A stretch of 64,000 nt of DNA from Neoarius graeffei (lineage: Eukaryota; Chordata; Actinopteri; Siluriformes; Ariidae), in contig NC_083572.1 in NCBI RefSeq assembly GCF_027579695.1, forward strand, positions 19,010,421 to 19,074,420, given 5' to 3'. Both the position numbers and the translations under genes were made by a program. The notes under the pieces were generated by a model. The model searched no databases, was not told the origin of the DNA, and saw only the letters and a list, made by a program, of their open reading frames with translations. How positions within the stretch are numbered: position 1 is the first letter of the stretch; every line of letters begins with the position of its first letter. Below, piece after piece: positions 57,427 to 64,000 of the stretch.

Positions 57427-57559
57427 TCTATGTCTGTTCTTCTGTATAAGAGTATCCATATCTTAGGGGTGTAATGCAATGCTACTATCAATAAGCTTTC
57501 TGTATACTGTTTAGTGCTTCATGTAAAAACAAAAAAAGTGGTGCTTCAGAAAAAATAAA

Positions 57560-57637
<78 letters not shown>

Positions 57638-57741
57638 ACTACTGTATAAGAGTATCCACATATCTTAGGGGTGTAATGCAATGCTACTATCACTATCTGT
57701 ATACTGTAAAAAAAAAAGTGGTGCTTCAGAAAAAATCAAAA

Positions 57742-57805
<64 letters not shown>

Positions 57806-57933
57806 GTCTGTTCTTCTGTATAAGAGTATCCATATCTTAGGGGTGTAATGCAATGCTACTATCAATAAGCTTTCTGTATACTGTTTAGTGCTTCATGTAA
57901 AAACAAAAAAAGTGGTGCTTCAGAAAAAATAAA

Positions 57934-57997
<64 letters not shown>

Positions 57998-58151
57998 GTC
58001 TGTCTGTCTGTCTGTCTGTCCTACTGTCTGAGTATCCATATCTTAGCGGGGTAATGCAATGCTACTATCAATAAGCTTTCGCTTTCTGCATACTGTTTAG
58101 TGCTTCATGTAAAAACAAAAAAAGTGGTGCTTCAGAAAAAATGAAAACTAA

Positions 58152-58211
<60 letters not shown>

Positions 58212-58337
58212 GTCTATTCTTCTGTATGAGTATCCATATCTTAGGGGTGTAATGCAATGCTACTATCAATAAGCTACCTGTATACTGTTTAGTGCTTCAT
58301 GTAAAAACAAAAAAAGTGGTGCTTCAGAAAAAATAAA

Positions 58338-58395
<58 letters not shown>

Positions 58396-58626
58396 ACTAC
58401 TGTATAAGAGTATCCACATATCTTAGGGGTGTAATGCAATGCTACTATCACTATCTGTATACTGTAAAAAAAAAAGTGGTGCTTCAGAAAAAATCAAAAC
58501 TGTCTGTCTGTCTGTCTTACTGTATAAGAGTATCCATGTATCTTAGGGGTGTAATGCAATGCCACTATCAATAAGCTATCTGTATACTGTTTAGTGCTCC
58601 ATGTAAAAAAAAAATAATAAAAATAA

Positions 58627-58676
58627 AAAAACAAGGGGTTGTCAGCCTTGCGATGACCTGGCGACTTGTCCAGGGT
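58627..58676 (+). repeat. SINE fragment
   Basis: GATGACCTGGCGACTTGTCC is the middle of the SINE in plus orientation, about 50 bp only. Confidence 0.7.
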
Positions 58677-59139
58677 ATCACTCCCTCCATGAAATAAGCG
58701 ACGCTGGTTCTTTATACAGATGGATTTATTTCTCTCTTCATTCCAATTCACCGTCAACAATCCACCGTCGAACTGTTATAAGACAATATACAAAAAAACA
58801 CGCATTCATTTAACATAAAATTGACACGCCAAAGACTAATTAACATGACAAGCAACGTAAATAAACATACCTCGCTGGCTGCATACAACACAGGGGGAAT
58901 GAGTCTTGAACAAAAAAAAAAACTCAAAATCAAAATATTGATTTTGAAAACAGAGGATATCCTTGAAAACAGAGGATAAACAACTTCTTGAAACTTTCTT
59001 GGTGGATTCCCGAAATTAATTATGTCCTGTGATTCCACCAGATGTGGTGCTTTCCAGCAGAAATTAGCACTGTTTGTCCTCACATGGTTCTCCCTCAGCA
59101 CCTGTTACTCACTATACTGCAGAAGTGTCTTAAATACAG
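58677..59139. other. No recognisable feature
   Basis: AT-rich sequence with an A run near 58911. Nothing recognised. Confidence 0.35.
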
Positions 59140-59770
59140 TTGTACATGTCAATTCTGGGACACCAGTGATGCTGGCCTCTCCTGCTCTTTAGGCCTGCCT
59201 GATCCATCCTAATATCCTACTTCTGGCTGGAGTCTCATCACTTTGCTCCTGTGGAGGACGGTCGAATATGGACAGTCAAAAGACACACTTAGAAGATGGC
59301 TCTGGACACTTATAGTTTTGCTATAATGGTTTAGGACTACAACTGCCATGATAACTTTAGGACTGCAGTTGTCATGAACAGTTTTGCACTCAAGTGTCCA
59401 TCAATGAACAGTCGATAATTTCAACAAAATAGACTTCATGTCAATACTATAATGAATTTCCTGGTTATGCAATTGTACTTTGTGACTATATAGGATATAG
59501 TTATAGAAGCAAGTTATTTATCTGTTATCACCCAGATGAGGATGGGTTCCCTTTTGAGTCTGGTTCCTCTCAAGGTTTCTTCCTCATGTCGTCTGAGGGA
59601 GTTTTTCTTTGCCACCATCACCACAGGCTTGCTCATCATGGATAAATAAATTTATTAGGGATAAAATTAGCTTATATGTTTAAAGTCTTTATTTTTCTGT
59701 AAAGCTACTTTGTGACAAGTGTCTGTTGTTAAAAGCACTAGGCAAATAAACTAACTTGGCTTGACTTAAT
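59140..59770 (+). mobile_element. CR1/L2-like LINE 3' UTR, third copy
   Basis: Collinear with 6250-6783 (CAGATGAGGATGGGTTCCC, GAGTCTGGTTCCTCTC), ending in a decayed ACTTGGCTTGACTT tail. A 5'-truncated insertion. Confidence 0.82.
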
Positions 59771-59899
59771 GTATGATTACATGTCATTATTTTCCAATAA
59801 CAGCACGTTCCATTGTGTTTTGGATTAAATGCATCTTTTAAAAGTCTGTGAAGGTCCTCCACTTGTGGAAAAAGGTAAGTGAGCAACATGTAAGGTTAT

Positions 59900-60680
59900 T
59901 AAAGCTAGACGGGCTTTCAATTTCATAAAATCGGTGAAATTTAGTTCCTTCTGAAATTTGGTTATTGTGATATATGTTTATTTATGTAATATCTCACAAA
60001 ATATCAGGCCATTCTGTAGCTGGGAAGTAATTTGAGGGGATTCCCGAGCAATGTGTATGAAATTGCTCGCTGTGTGCAGTCAGGCAGACAGAGGAAGTCC
60101 ATGTGCACATGCGCAGGTTTACCTTCTTCTTCTTCTTTTGGGTTTTACAGTAGCTGGCATCCACAGTGTTGCATCACTGTCATCTACAGGTTTACCTTGA
60201 CCTTGCAATGACAGTTACATCATTTTGTCACTAGACGAACAGCTGATCACACCGAGGTGCTCACTGACCGCCGATATTTATTAATTTGGTCCTGTGTTTC
60301 CTTTCCTTCACAACATAATGTCTTTTCTTCTCATTTTCTGTTACTGTGGTCGGTCTTTCACATTTCGTTCACACACTCACGTCCTTCATTTTTCTCTCCT
60401 GTTTCAAATTTGTATCCCACAATGCCTTGTGCAAACGGGGAAAGCCCACCATGTGATGCATGATAGTATCTTGAATTGGGTCATGCTGAAGCAGGAAAAA
60501 TAGCAGAGAATTTAACAAACCTTAATAATTAAATTCATTAATTGTTCTATTTAAAAAAACGAATAAAATTGGAAGTCTGTGATTCGAATTCAGTAGCTTT
60601 CAGTCCACTAAACAAAAATAATTGGGTGTCTGGAACAATTATTTTTACAACCTAAACTTGAAAAATCTGAAAAGCAGTCT
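59900..60680. repeat. Dispersed repeat, copy B (partner at 25600-26290)
   Basis: Same order of blocks as copy A, with an extra segment (about 59960-60050) that copy A lacks. No coding frame. Confidence 0.8.
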
Positions 60681-60689
60681 ACCTTTAAA

Positions 60690-62350
60690 TTAATTTCTTT
60701 TTAGTATATTTTATTTCTCAATTCTCAGGTAAGTGGTTATTTGCATCACCTAGTAATATTCTTGTAAGAAACTTGATGAAACCTCAGGCCACGTAGTTCT
60801 CAACTCCTGAGGTTAATCTCTTAAAATTCATCTTCCCTGTAATTTTCTTGTTTTCTCTGTTCTAACACACCTGTTCAACTAATCATCTAATTAACAGGCC
60901 ATTCTTGAGTGCATGTTACAGCAGGGAAAGCACTAAAATATGCAGGACAAGCATACTCCTGACCATGCAACAACAGTTTCTCAGCAGTGGTCATTAAAGG
61001 AGATTTTACCTTAGATAGTGAGAAGACTTTGACTCTGTCCTCTAGTGCTTTAGAAGTAAATTAAAAATAGCTTCCTGGGAAATGAGATGCTGCTACTTAT
61101 TATTATCTAATTTAGAACACACACACACGGTAGTTACCCTTAATACTCCCCCTCCATACCGACTCTAACCTTAACCAAAAGCTCAGTAACAAAAAGCTCA
61201 TTTAGTTTTTCAATTAAATCCTGCATTTTGTAGCTCTGTTGTATTACAATCATTATCGAGACATTTGAGCCCCCACAATGGACTAAAAACATGCCTTGAT
61301 ATACAGCAGTTTTCAAATGTACATACGGTACAAGCCTTTCTGTCCATTTTCTTTCTGACTTTTTTTCAATGTAGGCCACATCTGGTCCTTCTTTCCTCCT
61401 CTTGCCAGTGACTGATTTTTAGGAACTGCAAAACCTTATCAGAGTGGTGATCCCACTACCATAAGGAAACATCCTTCTGTGTGCTTATTATAACCATTAT
61501 TAAGATTTATTAAGATGATAGTGTGAGGTCTTCTGTAGTGTCTCTCGATTGCAGTGTAATGAAGTTTCACATTTTTAACTGAATACATGAAATATTTATT
61601 AATGAAATAATGAATGAAATCAGCTTTGGTCAAACTGGGAGACAGCTGGACTCAAACTGAACTGAGCACTTGAAAAATATTATCGCTGAACCTATACATT
61701 TAGTTTATGAAATTTTTTTGGGGCAAAACGGGTAGTTAAGAAACTCCAGTTTCTACAGCAGCTCCTCTGTTGGACCTTGTGCAATCAGATGCTTTTATGT
61801 AAATTATTTAGCTGAAGGCAGCTCATCTGACCAGAGAGACCATTAATCCCTCTGACATCAGATTTAAAACAGATGTGTTTCAGAGTAAAGGTGCGCATGT
61901 GAACAAAAAGAAACATGAAAGCAAGGGTTTTTGTTTGTTTGTTTTTAAACTTTAATACAGGTGGTTAGATGTGAACATATCTATGAAAGACCATTTTCAT
62001 TAACTTGGGAATTTACACATGCTGCTTTCGCAGGATTGATGGACTTGAATTCACTCATTCATTCACCTTCACTGGTTTATCTTGTTAAGAGTCACTGTAG
62101 TTTAAATGACCAGTTAGTTTATATTTTGGAAAATAAAACCAAATAGGTTTGTTAGAAAATGCTGTATCATAGGCAGGTACAATTATAATACCTGCAGGAG
62201 CATACAGGGATCGGGTTTGATTGGGATTAAAAGGACAGACAGCCTGTGCTAGTTAAAAGTGGTAACATGAAGCACCACTGTGAAACAAAAATTATCTTAT
62301 TTGTAACCACAAACCATAAATGGTTAAGCATTAAAAGTTAACCGTCGTTC
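60690..62350. other. No recognisable feature
   Basis: Apart from a short (AC)n at 61120-61130 I see no gene, RNA or known repeat. Confidence 0.4.
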
Positions 62351-62355
62351 TCATA

Positions 62356-63405
62356 GGAGCGGTACAGTGATGTAGTGGTTAGCACTGTCGCCTCATGGCA
62401 AGAAGGTTCTGGGTTTGAACCTCATGGCCAACTGGAGCCTTTCTGTATGGAGTTTGCATGTTCTCCCCATGCCTATGTGGGTTTCCTCTGGGTGCTCTGG
62501 TTTCCTCCCACATTCCAAAGACATGTGGATTAGGCCAACTGGCTACTCTAAATTGCCCATTGGTGTGAATGTGAGTGTGAATGTTGTTTGTCTCTGTGGT
62601 GGGGTTTACATTAGACCGTATCAGCGGATCATCAGATTAACGTTTTTAAAACGATTAGTGTGCACACAGCAACACCAATACACGATTCGCGTGCACACAA
62701 CACCACCAATACACGGATACGCTCGGCTCCGCAGGCATCCTGCGCTCCAAATCACTCCGCCCTGAACAGCGAGTGCCCTCTGGAGGGTGTGCAGTCCGGC
62801 CCTGCGCAGCTCACAGAGCACGTGAGTGAAGTGCACAAGCAGTGATTCGGGACTGAGACGCTGTGTGTGTGATCCCAGCGCATATCACTTACCACTTGCA
62901 AGTGGAAGGATGGCAAGCCTAAAGACAATCATAACTACACAATGGGCAGTATTTGCATCAGTATTTGCAGAATTTTCATACTTTTATACTCTTTAATGAA
63001 AGGTGATACAAGGCGGAAGTCCGCGCCGTTTTTCAGCAGTCACGTCACATGACCAACGCCAGCGAATCAGGAAGGTGGATGTCACAGTGACGTTGTCCAA
63101 TGATGACGCCAGCTAGAGCTCAGCACAGCGTATCCGCGTATCCACGTATTCTCAATGTTTACACAGCACCGGACCAGACACGATCTAGATTGAATACGTG
63201 GACCCTGGCGGATTCCCGTTTCCCGGCGTTTCCAGGCATTTTAATGTAAACGGACAGTGCATCCGCGAAGAAAACGAGACAGATACGGTCTAATGTAAAC
63301 TTGGCCTGTGTTTGCTCTGTGATAGATTACTGTACCCCACCACTTGCCCAAAGTCAGCTGGGATCGGGTCTATTTTCCCCTGCAACCCTCACGGATAAGC
63401 GGTAT
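62356..63405 (+). mobile_element. tRNA-derived SINE split by a TIR element
   Basis: Plus-strand SINE from GGTACAGTGATGTAGTGG to 62597, resuming at 63307 (GTTTGCTCTGTGATAGATTA) and ending near 63405. Diverged from the array-type SINEs. Confidence 0.82.
62598..63306. mobile_element. 709-bp TIR element, copy B (inverted, inside SINE)
   Basis: Reverse-complement counterpart of 38005-38720 with the same ends. A TGT triplet flanks it (62595-62597 and 63307-63309). Confidence 0.85.
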
Positions 63406-63504
63406 AGACCCCTTATGCATGATGTCACACATCACGTGATAATTTCACCTAGGAGTCAAACAGACACCATCTTTCGTGTAAGCAAGGCTTAATCTGTCTT
63501 CAAT

Positions 63505-63651
63505 ATGGTTCATTTTTGCACTGTGTTTGTTCAAATCGTTAAAATACCTAAAAGGTATTACCATCTCCCCGCTATCAAGACAAATGTTAACAAAGAGAAG
63601 CAAATTCTTCAAGATCAACAAAGAAATGAACAGTTAAAGAGAATACAATGA
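63505..63651 (+). pseudogene. THAP-like zinc-finger fragment of a transposase
   Basis: A 48-codon frame from ATG 63505 starts M-V-H-F-C-T-V-F and continues R-Y-Y-H-L-P-A-I and N-E-Q-L-K-R-I. This resembles the first exon of THAP-domain (P-element-like or THAP9-like) proteins in fish. The second Cys of the C-x-C-H zinc site is lost where a short stretch after the first Cys seems deleted and the frame later restored. Probably a transposon relic. Confidence 0.5.
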
Positions 63652-63740
63652 GAGGAGCAAAGCCTGAAACACACAGACTGAACTTTACAACAGCTGCATG
63701 CATGTGAAATGGAAATAAATAGACTAAAGCAGGAAAAACT

Positions 63741-64000
63741 CATCTCATCTCATTATCTCTAGCCGCTTTATCCTGTTCTACAGGGTCGCAGGCAAGCTGG
63801 AGCCTATCCCAGCTGACTATGGGCGAGAGGCAGGGTACACCCTGGACAAGTCGCCAGGTCATCACAGGGCTGACACATAGACACAGACAACCATTCACAC
63901 TCACAGTCAATTTAAAGTCACCAGTTAACCTAACCTGCATGTCTTTGGACTGTGGGGGAAACCGGAGCACCCGGAGGAAACCCACGCGGACACGGGGAGA
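63741..64000 (-). mobile_element. tRNA-derived SINE, cut by window end
   Basis: Starts with the (CTCAT)n tail and runs to CGGACACGGGGAGA at the last base, so the tRNA-like head lies beyond the window. Confidence 0.92.

Larger units (their letters stand above)
55021..58600. repeat. Compound satellite: TATC microsatellites in a larger tandem unit, split by Tc1
   Basis: About 11 units of 150-215 bp alternate (CTAT)n/(CTGT)n runs of variable length with a conserved block (GTATCCATATCTTAGGGG, AATGCAATGCTACTATCA, GTGGTGCTTCAGAAAAAAT). The conserved block starts recur near 55001, 55153, 55300, 57130, 57346, 57537, 57717, 57910, 58124, 58315 and 58476. A Tc1 element (55368-56975) interrupts it. Confidence 0.93.

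Noticed and set aside
54960-64000. Exons of tmem198, the expected divergent neighbour of chpf
   Set aside because: I looked for multi-pass membrane coding exons with splice sites and found none; they may lie beyond the window.

Overview
The window is nuclear DNA from a ray-finned fish. Two vertebrate genes with introns face each other tail to tail, and most of the rest is teleost-type transposable elements: tRNA-derived SINEs, CR1/L2-like, Rex1-like and RTE-like LINEs, Tc1-like transposons, a chromodomain Ty3/Gypsy element and several small TIR elements. I cannot name the species. All family names below come from reading motifs, not from a search.

Host genes. On the minus strand a complete four-exon chpf gene (chondroitin polymerizing factor) runs from its start codon at 54704 to its stop at 31644. 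All six splice sites and all phases fit, giving a 767-residue type II Golgi protein. On the plus strand, 26826-26930 looks like the last coding exon of an acid-sensing ion channel gene, most likely asic4. It is followed by about 1.4 kb of AU-rich 3' UTR. Convergent asic4 and chpf is, as I recall, the vertebrate arrangement. If this is right, everything left of 26.8 kb lies inside the last asic4 intron.

Region 1 to 14.6 kb is a stack of insertions. A minus-strand Rex1-like LINE is split by two plus-strand CR1/L2-like LINEs. The first L2 carries a Tc1 element, which carries a SINE. The second L2 insertion, flanked by 7-bp duplications, carries a 5.65-kb Ty3/Gypsy chromovirus in its 3' UTR. Both LTRs of this chromovirus contain a 92-nt stretch collinear with 5S ribosomal RNA, including the internal Pol III control elements.

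Region 14.6 to 26.7 kb is a Tc1-like relic blown apart. Two SINEs that landed about 250 bp apart appear to have recombined into a ten-SINE satellite-like array (14811-22528). A 904-bp TIR element then joined one unit and was duplicated with it as a 1,514-bp unit.

Region 31 to 55 kb is chpf. Its 16-kb intron 2 holds a full-length RTE-like LINE with an uninterrupted 1057-codon frame and a 9-bp target duplication, two kinds of TIR elements, minisatellites, and a minus-strand BED-type zinc-finger exon of a hAT-like transposase. That exon has an intact donor whose phase matches chpf exon 3. The CpG-rich chpf promoter contains a palindromic CRE.

Region 55 to 64 kb is intergenic: a compound TATC satellite split by a Tc1 element, an L2 3' UTR copy, a SINE split by a TIR element, and a THAP-like transposase remnant. 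I see no other host gene there. The best candidates for something new are the 5S-bearing LTRs, the BED exon in chpf, and the SINE-driven array.
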